From CAYMUN01 sp964440265 (GTDB lineage: Bacteria > Patescibacteriota > Saccharimonadia > Saccharimonadales > UBA4665): a stretch of 5,216 nt of DNA. Positions 1 through 5,216 of the stretch are shown in pieces. The notes beneath the pieces were generated by a model. The model was not told where the DNA came from and searched no databases. It saw nothing but the letters and a program-made list of their open reading frames with translations. The DNA lies in contig CAYTRU010000076.1 of NCBI GenBank assembly GCA_964440265.1, forward strand, positions 1 to 5,216, in the 5' to 3' direction. Within the stretch, counting starts at the first letter, position 1. The number at the start of each line of letters is the position of its first letter. Both the position numbers and the translations under genes were made by a program.

Positions 1-510
1 GAGGTCGGCAAGTTCGGCACGGGTTTGGCGAAGCCGATCACTAGCTTGATCCTCGGGGGTTTCTGTGGCCTTTTCGTCACTGTTCTTAGGAGGAAAGTCT
101 ACAGGTTTAGCAGGCACAGACTCTGTTGGAGAGGAGCCAGGTATAGGTGTTTCAGAGGTGACAGGCGACGTATCATCACTTGTATCGGCATTATCATTTT
201 TTGCAGGGGATCCAGCATCAGCACCATCGCTATCGTCATTGCTTGGAGCTTGGCCGCCTCCTAGGCCGTTGTCCATAATTTTGAGATTGTAACGAGCATC
301 ATTTTTGGTACCCAGTGCTCTGAGTAGGGTACGGAGCGATTGGGCGGTAGCACCACGCTTGCCAATGACCCGCCCTAGATCTTCAGGATCAACTGTCAGC
401 TCTAGAAGCACACCTTTTTCGTCAATACGTCGGTCAATGTGTACAGCTTCGGGTTTACCGACCAAAGATTTGACAACGTACTCTATAAATTGCTGATCAA
501 TATCGCTCAT
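1..510 (-). CDS. khpA: KH-domain RNA-binding protein KhpA with long acidic tail (3' end cut by window edge)
   Basis: The frame opens at ATG 510-508 and stays open for 170 codons to the window edge, so the stop is not seen. Residues 1-79 are a single KH domain of the KhpA (YlqC) type: after a start resembling the family (FIEYVVKSLV at 8-17) comes the RNA-gripping loop GKRG at 50-53, preceded by VI and followed by a helix. The family is usually about 75-80 residues. Members bind RNA, often with KhpB, and affect cell division or sRNA regulation in Gram-positive bacteria. Here the protein continues for at least 91 more residues (80-170) rich in Asp, Ser, Pro, Thr and Gly, probably disordered, with a more helical Arg/Glu/Leu stretch near 156-170. 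Placement directly after rpsP matches the common rpsP-khpA pair. The start is supported by a strong GAGGAG site eight bases upstream. The family call is secure; the function of the tail is unknown. Confidence 0.86.
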   Translation of the reverse strand, partial: MSDIDQQFIEYVVKSLVGKPEAVHIDRRIDEKGVLLELTVDPEDLGRVIGKRGATAQSLRTLLRALGTKNDARYNLKIMDNGLGGGQAPSNDDSDGADAGSPAKNDNADTSDDTSPVTSETPIPGSSPTESVPAKPVDFPPKNSDEKATETPEDQASDRLRQTRAELADL

Positions 511-518
511 GTGGCAGA

Positions 519-524
519 CTCCTC
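519..524 (-). promoter_or_regulatory. Shine-Dalgarno site of khpA
   Basis: GAGGAG on the minus strand, eight bases before the ATG at 510. It is the strongest ribosome binding site in the window and fixes the khpA start. Confidence 0.75.
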
Positions 525-550
525 AGGTTTAGAAATGATAACTAACTACA

Positions 551-580
551 AGGCTTTTCTTCGAAAGCTTCGATAGCCCT
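551..580 (-). promoter_or_regulatory. Predicted hairpin in the khpA leader
   Basis: On the minus strand an inner perfect inverted repeat, TCGAA-GCT-TTCGA, is enclosed by GGCT and AGCC arms. The two stems are separated by an uneven bulge (one base on one side, about five on the other). There is no run of U after it, so it does not look like an intrinsic terminator. It would lie within a few bases of the predicted khpA transcript start and about 40 bases before the start codon, so it could protect the 5' end or modulate translation. The pairing is seen in the sequence; the role is inferred. Confidence 0.4.
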
Positions 581-581
581 G

Positions 582-598
582 TGCATGTCAGTATAGCA
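582..598 (-). promoter_or_regulatory. Candidate extended -10 promoter for khpA
   Basis: Reading the minus strand, TGC precedes TATACT (590-595), giving the TGN-TATAAT extended -10 pattern with five of six -10 bases matching. No good -35 hexamer is found at 16-18 bp spacing, which extended -10 promoters can tolerate. Transcription would start near 582-584, giving a leader of roughly 73 bases before khpA. It lies in the widest intergenic gap of the window (143 bp between rpsP and khpA), where a separate promoter is plausible. Confidence 0.45.
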
Positions 599-653
599 AA
601 TTTGTACCAGCTCTAGCTGTAAGGAATTTCTCGTCCTGCAGTAGCAGTGTCTG

Positions 654-1154
654 CTAGGTTGCAGGCTTTTCGTCGGCGTTGGCTTCAGTAACATCAGTGG
701 CTGGCACTTCATCGCTAGCAGTTTCGCTAGCTGTGGAGGCTGTATCTGTAGTACGAGTTTCCTCGCTAGCCACCGTTTCGGTAGAGGGCTGATCAGAAGA
801 TTCAGTTGTAGCTTCGGGAGCGCTTTCTTCTACGGCAGCGGGTGGTGCAGTGCTGCGGCGCTTATCTGCATGGCGGACAGCACGGGCTTTATCGGTAGGT
901 AGCTTTACCCATGCAGGTAGTGCAATATCTTCGCTTGTCAGTAGACGACTAGCGCGAACAGAGGGTTGTGCACCATGCGTTAGGTAAAATGTTGCCTTTT
1001 CTTTATCCAAGGTAACAGTCTTGGCGTGGGGATCATAGCTGCCCAATTGAGCTACGACCTTGCCGCTGGTAGGTGTCAAACGGGAATCCTGGACTACCAT
1101 GCGGAACATGGCATGTCCTTTACGGCCGGTACGTTGCATGCGAATAACTAACAT
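654..1154 (-). CDS. rpsP: Small ribosomal subunit protein bS16 with acidic C-terminal extension
   Basis: A protein of 166 residues ending in TAG. The first ~85 residues are a clear bS16: the start MLVIRMQRTGRK matches the family opening (M-x-x-IR), followed by FRMVVQDSR at 17-25 and the LGSYDP motif near 38-43, then the usual segment with THGAQPS. bS16 is an assembly protein of the 30S body and binds 16S rRNA. Typical bS16 has 75-100 residues. Here residues 100-166 form an Ala/Thr/Ser/Glu-rich tail with about 16 acidic and 3 basic residues, preceded by a short basic patch (DKRR). The frame through the tail is unbroken, so it is probably real. The start fits the family exactly, although no strong Shine-Dalgarno is visible upstream. 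It lies 78 bp after rnc and 143 bp before khpA, and is probably co-transcribed with rnc. Confidence 0.95.
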   Translation of the reverse strand: MLVIRMQRTGRKGHAMFRMVVQDSRLTPTSGKVVAQLGSYDPHAKTVTLDKEKATFYLTHGAQPSVRASRLLTSEDIALPAWVKLPTDKARAVRHADKRRSTAPPAAVEESAPEATTESSDQPSTETVASEETRTTDTASTASETASDEVPATDVTEANADEKPAT

Positions 1155-1232
1155 ATGCCTATAAAACTCTTTTCTTGCTCAGCTCGTCCCTTAGCAGGTG
1201 ACGGATTAATATTCAATGACAATGGTAGCATT

Positions 1233-1952
1233 TTACAGATAATCATCCCTGTTGTCAACTCTGTGGTAGTACTGCAAGGCAGCTTGGGCGGCTTTTTGTT
1301 GGGCTGCTTGCTTGCTGGGGCCGTCTCCCTGACCGTGTAGCTTGCCGGCAACGTAGACGCCGACTGTGAATGATTTGTCATGGTCGGGTCCGGTCTCGCT
1401 AATAACCTTATAGACGGGGGTAGCTGTTTCTTGACTTTGGGCAAGTTCCTGCAGGTGTGATTTCGGATCCATCCAAGAGCCACTAGAGAGGATTTCTTCG
1501 AATGTGCTAAGGATACTTTCGGTAATAAAACGCTGGACGGCTGGATAGCCTTGATCCAGGTACAGGGCGCCGATGACAGCCTCAAAACTATTAGCCAGAA
1601 TCTGATTACGAGCTCGCTCTGTGCCTCGCCTCTCTCCGCGGCTGAGGCGGAGGAGTGACTCGAAGCCATATCTAGCCGCCGCGGCACCGATGCTCTCCGT
1701 ACGCACTAGGCTACTGCGCCAATTCGTCAGTACACCTTCCGGGTCCGGATAATTATTATACAGGTACTCGGTAACAACTAGCTCCAGGACGGCATCACCC
1801 AGAAATTCTAAGCGTTCATTATGAGCGCTAACCGTCTTTTTGTGCTCGTTCAGGTAAGAACGGTGCGTAAAAGCCGTCAGCAAGAGGTTGATGTCATGAA
1901 AGGTGACGTGTAGCTTGTCGGTTGCGAAAGCTTGGTAGGCGGCGGTATCCAT
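1233..1952 (-). CDS. rnc: Ribonuclease III
   Basis: A complete protein of 239 residues, close to the usual 220-250. The endonuclease domain covers about 1-155 with the signature NERLEFLGDAVLE at 45-57, which supplies metal-binding Glu46, Glu49 and Asp53. The second acidic cluster reads ILANSFEAVIGALYLD at 118-133: catalytic Glu124 is present, but Asn121 occupies the place of the Asp found in Escherichia coli and Aquifex enzymes. A double-stranded RNA-binding domain follows at about 163-229 with PKSHLQELAQ, a GPSKQAAQQKAA helix (211-222) and the expected Tyr/Val strands. RNase III cuts double-stranded RNA, including rRNA precursors and structured mRNA leaders. The gene starts 32 bp after the Nudix gene without a strong ribosome binding site and ends in TAA. 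The identity is certain; full catalytic competence is very likely because Glu124 and the first cluster are intact. Confidence 0.97.
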   Translation of the reverse strand: MDTAAYQAFATDKLHVTFHDINLLLTAFTHRSYLNEHKKTVSAHNERLEFLGDAVLELVVTEYLYNNYPDPEGVLTNWRSSLVRTESIGAAAARYGFESLLRLSRGERRGTERARNQILANSFEAVIGALYLDQGYPAVQRFITESILSTFEEILSSGSWMDPKSHLQELAQSQETATPVYKVISETGPDHDKSFTVGVYVAGKLHGQGDGPSKQAAQQKAAQAALQYYHRVDNRDDYL

Positions 1953-1984
1953 AGTAGTCTCGTTGGCTCACTAATTTAAGTGTC

Positions 1985-2485
1985 TTACAGCTTTCCTTCC
2001 CTAATTTTTTTCATGCCCAGTAAGATCAGTTTGCCGATATCATCATAGGCGATTTTCTCGATGGCCTCATTGGCCGGTAGCCACTTAATGTCGTTTAGCC
2101 AGTCTTCGGGGTGCAATTTTTCACTGTCGCCGAGCCCCTCTACTAGATAAATATGCATCGTCATAAGTACCAAGGTATGGTTACGACGATAGCGGAAGTT
2201 CACTTTTCCTAGCCAGCTGTGGACTTTCATCTCTTTGAGACCAGTTTCTTCTCGAATTTCACGCTCGGCGGTTTGCTTTGGTTCTTCGCCGGGCTCCACG
2301 TGGCCTTTGGGAATAGTCCAGCGGTTTTTGGCGTCCTGCATTAACAGAATCTGCAAGACGCCGGTTTTGACATGCCGCCGAAAAACAATACCACCAGAAG
2401 TAGTTTCTCGCACTACCTCATCGATAACTGGCCGGCGTTTGCGAGTTAGTTTACGGAAGCCTTGAATAGGTTTAGGGCGATGCAT
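1985..2485 (-). CDS. Nudix hydrolase, Ap4A-hydrolase-like
   Basis: A complete protein of 166 residues with a perfect Nudix box (G-x5-E-x7-REUxEExGU) at 61-83: GHVEPGE, then REIREETGL at 75-83. Glu76, Glu79 and Glu80 would hold the catalytic magnesium. The preceding WTIPKGH (56-62) is the form common in diadenosine-polyphosphate hydrolases, and SGGIVFRR (30-37) is the usual first strand. An Arg/Lys-rich lead of about 25 residues precedes the domain and might contact nucleic acid. Nudix enzymes hydrolyse nucleoside diphosphates linked to another group; motif style suggests Ap4A or related nucleotides, but substrate cannot be fixed from sequence, and mRNA 5'-end pyrophosphohydrolase (RppH-like) activity is an alternative. 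It starts 8 bp after the nusB stop with no clear Shine-Dalgarno, so translation may be coupled to nusB. It ends in TAA. Confidence 0.9.
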   Translation of the reverse strand: MHRPKPIQGFRKLTRKRRPVIDEVVRETTSGGIVFRRHVKTGVLQILLMQDAKNRWTIPKGHVEPGEEPKQTAEREIREETGLKEMKVHSWLGKVNFRYRRNHTLVLMTMHIYLVEGLGDSEKLHPEDWLNDIKWLPANEAIEKIAYDDIGKLILLGMKKIREGKL

Positions 2486-2493
2486 AGCGGTAT

Positions 2494-3030
2494 TTACTTG
2501 CTAGCCTTGCTGCCGGGTTTCTTGCGTACCGGTTTGACTGTTTTTTTAGCAGGAGCTTGCTTAGTCGCCACTGCTTTTATCTCTGGCTGATCAGTTGGTA
2601 ATAGCGTTTCCTGTTGTCGAAGTAGGGTGCCAAGTACGCCGTTAACAAATTTTGAAGAATTATCACCGCCAAAGGCTTTTGCTAGTTCTACGGCCTCATT
2701 AATAACGACTTTGGCTGGTACATCGACCTCATTGCTCAATTCATAAAGTCCAATCCTGAGCACCAGACGGTCCATACGAGCGATCTGGTCAATTGGCCAT
2801 TCAGGAGCTACCGGTTGGAGTGCGGCGTCAAGCTTGGCAGCCTGCGCGGATACACCCATTACAAGCTGCCGAATAAACTCGACGTCATCGAGCATTTCGC
2901 GGTAGCGACCGATATTGCGCTCTAGAACCTCGTCTACGTCAAAATTTGCATCATGAGCTTCCTGGCGCAGTTCTTGTTCGTAAAGCGTCTGGAGAGCGAT
3001 GATGCGACCGAGGTGACGGTTAGATGCCAT
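2494..3030 (-). CDS. nusB: Transcription antitermination factor NusB with basic tail
   Basis: A complete protein of 178 residues. Residues 1-139 form the all-helical NusB fold: an N-terminal Arg-rich helix (NRHLGRIIALQTLYEQE, 4-20), the segment WPIDQIARMDRLVLRIGLYEL (split around residue 88, covering 78-98), and the hallmark VINEAVELAKAFG (109-121) followed by SSKFVNGVLG (125-134). NusB binds boxA RNA together with NusE (uS10) and supports rRNA transcription antitermination. Typical length is about 130-150; here residues 140-178 add a Lys/Pro/Ala tail ending in basic residues (KKTVKPVRKK and on). The start is set by the family alignment; the nearest ribosome binding site, GGAGG, is 13 bases upstream, longer than usual, and no alternative in-frame start lies between. 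It follows rpmF by 30 bp and ends in TAA. Confidence 0.95.
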   Translation of the reverse strand: MASNRHLGRIIALQTLYEQELRQEAHDANFDVDEVLERNIGRYREMLDDVEFIRQLVMGVSAQAAKLDAALQPVAPEWPIDQIARMDRLVLRIGLYELSNEVDVPAKVVINEAVELAKAFGGDNSSKFVNGVLGTLLRQQETLLPTDQPEIKAVATKQAPAKKTVKPVRKKPGSKASK

Positions 3031-3043
3031 AGTTGTTAAGTTT

Positions 3044-3048
3044 CCTCC
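3044..3048 (-). promoter_or_regulatory. Shine-Dalgarno site of nusB with long spacing
   Basis: GGAGG on the minus strand in the 30-bp gap after rpmF. Thirteen bases separate it from the nusB ATG, against 5-9 in most genes, and no in-frame start codon lies closer. The sequence match is strong; the spacing is unusual. Confidence 0.55.
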
Positions 3049-3060
3049 AAGTGTCGCGTT

Positions 3061-3204
3061 TTAAACGACTTTCGCGGATTCGCGCGAGGTAGTGCGGACT
3101 TTGACAGGTGACGAGGCATTGACTTTGCGTGCCAACTTTAGCACCAAGTGACTGCGGCGGGTACCGGTTTTACGGGGACTGGTTCGTTTCTTGGGCTTAC
3201 CCAT
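3061..3204 (-). CDS. rpmF: Large ribosomal subunit protein bL32, short form without zinc ribbon
   Basis: A small gene of 47 codons plus TAA. The product begins MGKPKKRTSPRKTG and continues RRSHLVLKLARK, which matches the bL32 N-terminal pattern (M-x-x-PKxxTS, then the basic RR-[ST]-H stretch) that threads into 23S rRNA. The usual second half, often carrying two Cys pairs in a zinc ribbon, is replaced by a short Cys-free basic/Ser segment (ASSPVKVRTTSRE), giving 47 residues against 55-60 in most bacteria. The protein is strongly basic throughout. AAGGA nine bases upstream of ATG supports the start. It is first in the predicted operon, 84 bp after leuS and just behind a good promoter. The identity rests on the N-terminal pattern and on context; an unrelated small basic protein is unlikely. 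Confidence 0.88.
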   Translation of the reverse strand: MGKPKKRTSPRKTGTRRSHLVLKLARKVNASSPVKVRTTSRESAKVV

Positions 3205-3213
3205 CGAGGCGGA

Positions 3214-3218
3214 TCCTT
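3214..3218 (-). promoter_or_regulatory. Shine-Dalgarno site of rpmF
   Basis: AAGGA on the minus strand with nine bases to the ATG at 3204. It supports translation of this short gene. Confidence 0.65.
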
Positions 3219-3240
3219 TTCATCATTACTTACAAAAACT

Positions 3241-3276
3241 TAAGCTCATCTTACCCGATTTCAGCACTTTTCTCAA
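3241..3276 (-). promoter_or_regulatory. Sigma70-type promoter for rpmF-nusB-Nudix-rnc-rpsP
   Basis: Minus-strand TTGAGA (3271-3276, five of six matches to TTGACA) is followed by exactly 17 bp and TAAGAT (3248-3253, four of six matches to TATAAT). Start of transcription would fall near 3241, giving a leader of about 37 bases before rpmF that includes its AAGGA site. The element begins 13 bp... after the leuS stop region, so leuS read-through could add to its output. No terminator is seen between leuS and this promoter. Confidence 0.6.
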
Positions 3277-3288
3277 GAGCAACACCTG

Positions 3289-5216
3289 CTAGACTACAAA
3301 ATTAACAAGTTTACCGGGGACGTAAATAGTTTTGCGGATGGTTTGGTCGGCTAGGTGAGTGACAACTTTCTCATGGGTCTTGGCGGCAGTTATGACGGCC
3401 TCTTCCGAGGTATCACTGGCTGTCTGGAACTCACCACGTAGCTTACCGTTGACCTGAATGACGATAGTAACCTCGTCCGAAATCAGGTATTTTTCGTCAA
3501 AAGTGGGCCATTGGCTGGTGTGAACGGAACCGGTTTGGCCTAAGTCTTGCCATAGCTCTTCGGCAAGATGAGGGGCAAAGGGGGCGACTAGTTGCGTTAA
3601 GGTCGCAAGGCTAGATTGCCAGGATTCCTGCGCGGTAAAGCCTTGGGTTGCCTTCAGTTTATAGAGGTCATTGAGGGCTTCCATAAGCGCTGCAATGGCG
3701 GTGTTGAACTGCATATTGTCTAAATCTTGGCTGACTTTTTTGGTCGCCTGGTGAATAATGCGCTGTAAATCTGTGGACTGGCTTTTGCCATCGGCTTGAT
3801 CGGCGTCAAGAAACTCATGAGTGATCGTCCAGACACGCTGCAAGAAACGGAACATGCCACCGATACCCTCGACACTCCAATTGGCAGCTTGGTTCCAGGG
3901 AGCGATAAAAAGCTCCATAATGCGGATCGAATCGGCACCATAGCCTTGACTGATCAACTCTCCGGGCTCGATGGTGTTACCTTTGCTCTTGCTCATTTTA
4001 CGGCCGTCGGGAGCTAAGATCATGCCGTGGTTGCGTAGTTTAGAAAAAGGCTCCTGAAAGTTGATCAAGCCTTCGTCGTACATGACTTTGGTCCAGAAGC
4101 GAGCATACAGCAGATGCATCACCGCGTGCTCTGCACCACCGATGTAATCATCGACTGGCAGCCAGAATTCGGCTTTTTCTTTGGAAAACGCTGCCTGGTC
4201 ATTATGGGGATCGGCAAAACGTAGGAAGTACCAGCTGCTGCAAGCAAAACCGTCCATAGTGTCCGTCTCGCGCTTGGCAGGGCCGTCGCACTTTGGGCAC
4301 GTAGTGTTCACCCAGGCGGTCACGCCGGCTAATACGTTCCCTTCGCCAGTGGGCTGGTAACTTTCTACTTCGGGTAATTCTACGGGCAGCTGCGCTTCCG
4401 GCACGGGCACCGCACCGTCCTTTTCACAGTGGATGATGGGGATTGGTGCACCCCAATAGCGCTGGCGGCTAATCAGCCAATCCCTGATAGCGTAGCTATG
4501 TGTCCGTTCGCCCATGCCCTTACTTTCCATGAGATCTTTCATTGTCTCGATGGCGACATGGATATCCAGGCCGTCTAATGCGCCAGAATTAACCATTTTG
4601 CCGGTTTTTTCCTGCACTTGTTCCGGCTTAGTAATCGCCGAAGCGTCACCGTCTGGACCGATCACTACCCGCTCGATCGGCAATTTGAATTGTTTGGCGA
4701 ATTCAAAATCACGCATATCATGACCTGGCACACCAACCACGGCACCAGTACCGAAACCGGCCAGTACGAAGTCTGATACCCAAACTGGCAGCTGCCGATT
4801 GTTTAAGGGGTTTGTGACGTATAAGCCAGTAAAGACACCAGTTTTTAATCGACCTTCCTCCTTGCGTTCCAGCTCGCTTTTGCTGAGTGCTTTTTGGACA
4901 TAATGCTGTACAGCTTGCCAGTGCGAAGCCCCGTCTGTCGGCACTACCTCTTGGCTCATAACCTTTTGAACAAACGGATGCTCGGGTGCCAAGACCACAA
5001 AAGTGGCGCCGAAGTTTGTATCTGGGCGAGTAGTGAAGCAGGCTATTGTCTCGTCTAGTGTAGTATTTGTAACTTTATACGTGACATTAATGCCAGTCTT
5101 GTGACCGATCCAGTTGCGCTGAATAGTCTTGATAGCGTGCGACCAATCGACATCGTCTAGGTCTTTCTCTAGGCGGTCGGCGTACTCGGTGATTTTGAAA
5201 AACCATTGCTTGAGCA
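3289..5216 (-). CDS. leuS: Leucyl-tRNA synthetase, C-terminal ~641 residues (5' end cut by window edge)
   Basis: The frame is open from the right edge (first whole codon 5214-5212) to TAG at 3289-3291. LeuRS attaches leucine to tRNA-Leu in the cytoplasm and edits mischarged tRNA. In fragment numbering: QWFFKITEYADRL at 3-15 and QRNWIG at 32-37 belong to the catalytic core before the editing insertion; TTRPDTNFGAT at 61-71 and VPGHD at 162-166 are the editing-site threonine-rich and aspartate motifs, so editing is probably intact; HCEKDG (262-267) and CPKC (nt 4288-4299) form a likely zinc-binding insert; ETDTMDGF, YIGGAEHAVMHLLYARFW and the class I KMSKSKGN (406-413) follow, then the anticodon-binding helical domain and a C-terminal domain ending VPGKLVNFVV. 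The first ~200 residues, including the HIGH-type motif, lie outside. An internal GTG at 4998 is not the start, because homologous sequence continues upstream of it. Confidence 0.97.
   Translation of the reverse strand, partial: LKQWFFKITEYADRLEKDLDDVDWSHAIKTIQRNWIGHKTGINVTYKVTNTTLDETIACFTTRPDTNFGATFVVLAPEHPFVQKVMSQEVVPTDGASHWQAVQHYVQKALSKSELERKEEGRLKTGVFTGLYVTNPLNNRQLPVWVSDFVLAGFGTGAVVGVPGHDMRDFEFAKQFKLPIERVVIGPDGDASAITKPEQVQEKTGKMVNSGALDGLDIHVAIETMKDLMESKGMGERTHSYAIRDWLISRQRYWGAPIPIIHCEKDGAVPVPEAQLPVELPEVESYQPTGEGNVLAGVTAWVNTTCPKCDGPAKRETDTMDGFACSSWYFLRFADPHNDQAAFSKEKAEFWLPVDDYIGGAEHAVMHLLYARFWTKVMYDEGLINFQEPFSKLRNHGMILAPDGRKMSKSKGNTIEPGELISQGYGADSIRIMELFIAPWNQAANWSVEGIGGMFRFLQRVWTITHEFLDADQADGKSQSTDLQRIIHQATKKVSQDLDNMQFNTAIAALMEALNDLYKLKATQGFTAQESWQSSLATLTQLVAPFAPHLAEELWQDLGQTGSVHTSQWPTFDEKYLISDEVTIVIQVNGKLRGEFQTASDTSEEAVITAAKTHEKVVTHLADQTIRKTIYVPGKLVNFVV

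Noticed and set aside
25..496. Plus-strand open frames at 25-264, 65-292 and 305-496
   Set aside because: They lie opposite the khpA frame, which has a recognisable KH domain and a strong ribosome binding site; their translations show no family pattern.
551..580. Intrinsic terminator after rpsP
   Set aside because: The hairpin has an uneven bulge and is not followed by a U run; its position behind a promoter-like element favours a leader structure.
608..619. Palindrome CAGCTCTAGCTG as an operator
   Set aside because: It is upstream of the khpA -10 element where a regulator could bind, but it is short, single, and matches no operator I recognise.
1155..1232. Promoter for rpsP in the rnc-rpsP gap
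   Set aside because: AT-rich stretches such as TATTAA are present, but no -35 hexamer stands at a workable distance.
1148..1687. A 179-codon minus-strand frame overlapping rnc and the rnc-rpsP gap
   Set aside because: It is a second frame of the certain rnc gene, overlaps the rpsP start, and its translation shows no motif or domain.
4514..4723. Plus-strand frame opposite leuS, with similar ones at 3796-4017 and on the minus strand at 3720-3941
   Set aside because: All are shadows of leuS, whose conserved motifs run through the whole stretch.
4996..4998. GTG as the start of leuS
   Set aside because: Upstream codons in the same frame encode conserved LeuRS sequence (QWFFKITEYADRL, QRNWIG, TTRPDT), so this is an internal valine.
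1..5216. CRISPR array, tRNA, rRNA, insertion sequence or defence system
   Set aside because: No regularly spaced repeats, cloverleaf-like sequence, transposase frame or terminal inverted repeats are seen; nearly all bases are taken by housekeeping genes.

Overview
This is a compact housekeeping segment of a bacterial chromosome in which every supported gene lies on the minus strand. In transcription order (high to low coordinates) it carries the 3' part of leuS (leucyl-tRNA synthetase), rpmF (bL32), nusB, a Nudix hydrolase gene, rnc (RNase III), rpsP (bS16) and the 5' part of khpA (KH-domain RNA-binding protein). The theme is translation and RNA processing. There is no mobile element, CRISPR array, tRNA or rRNA in the window.

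The organism is probably a small-genome bacterium of the Candidate Phyla Radiation, with Saccharibacteria (TM7) the best guess. This is an inference from family knowledge. The gaps are short (8-143 bp), the genes are packed into one direction, bL32 is very short and lacks the Cys zinc ribbon, and rnc-rpsP-khpA sit next to each other without the smc, ftsY and ffh genes that usually separate rnc from rpsP in Firmicutes-like chromosomes. The code looks standard: no reading frame needs UGA as a sense codon.

Layout: leuS runs from the right edge to 3289. An 84-bp gap follows and holds a good sigma70-type promoter (TTGAGA, 17-bp spacer, TAAGAT), which probably starts an rpmF-nusB-Nudix-rnc-rpsP transcript. 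Gaps inside this unit are 30, 8, 32 and 78 bp. After rpsP comes the largest gap (143 bp). It contains an extended -10 promoter-like element, a hairpin that would sit at the very 5' end of the khpA mRNA, and a strong ribosome binding site for khpA, which runs off the left edge.

How the genes fit together: bL32 and bS16 are ribosome components. NusB acts in rRNA antitermination, RNase III matures rRNA, KhpA is a small RNA chaperone, LeuRS charges tRNA, and the Nudix protein resembles Ap4A-type hydrolases, whose substrate is a by-product of aminoacyl-tRNA synthetases. The most unusual features are long low-complexity tails added to three RNA-binding proteins (acidic on bS16 and KhpA, basic on NusB) and an Asn in RNase III where many family members have a metal-binding Asp. 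I did not find a novel defence, mobile or biosynthetic system.
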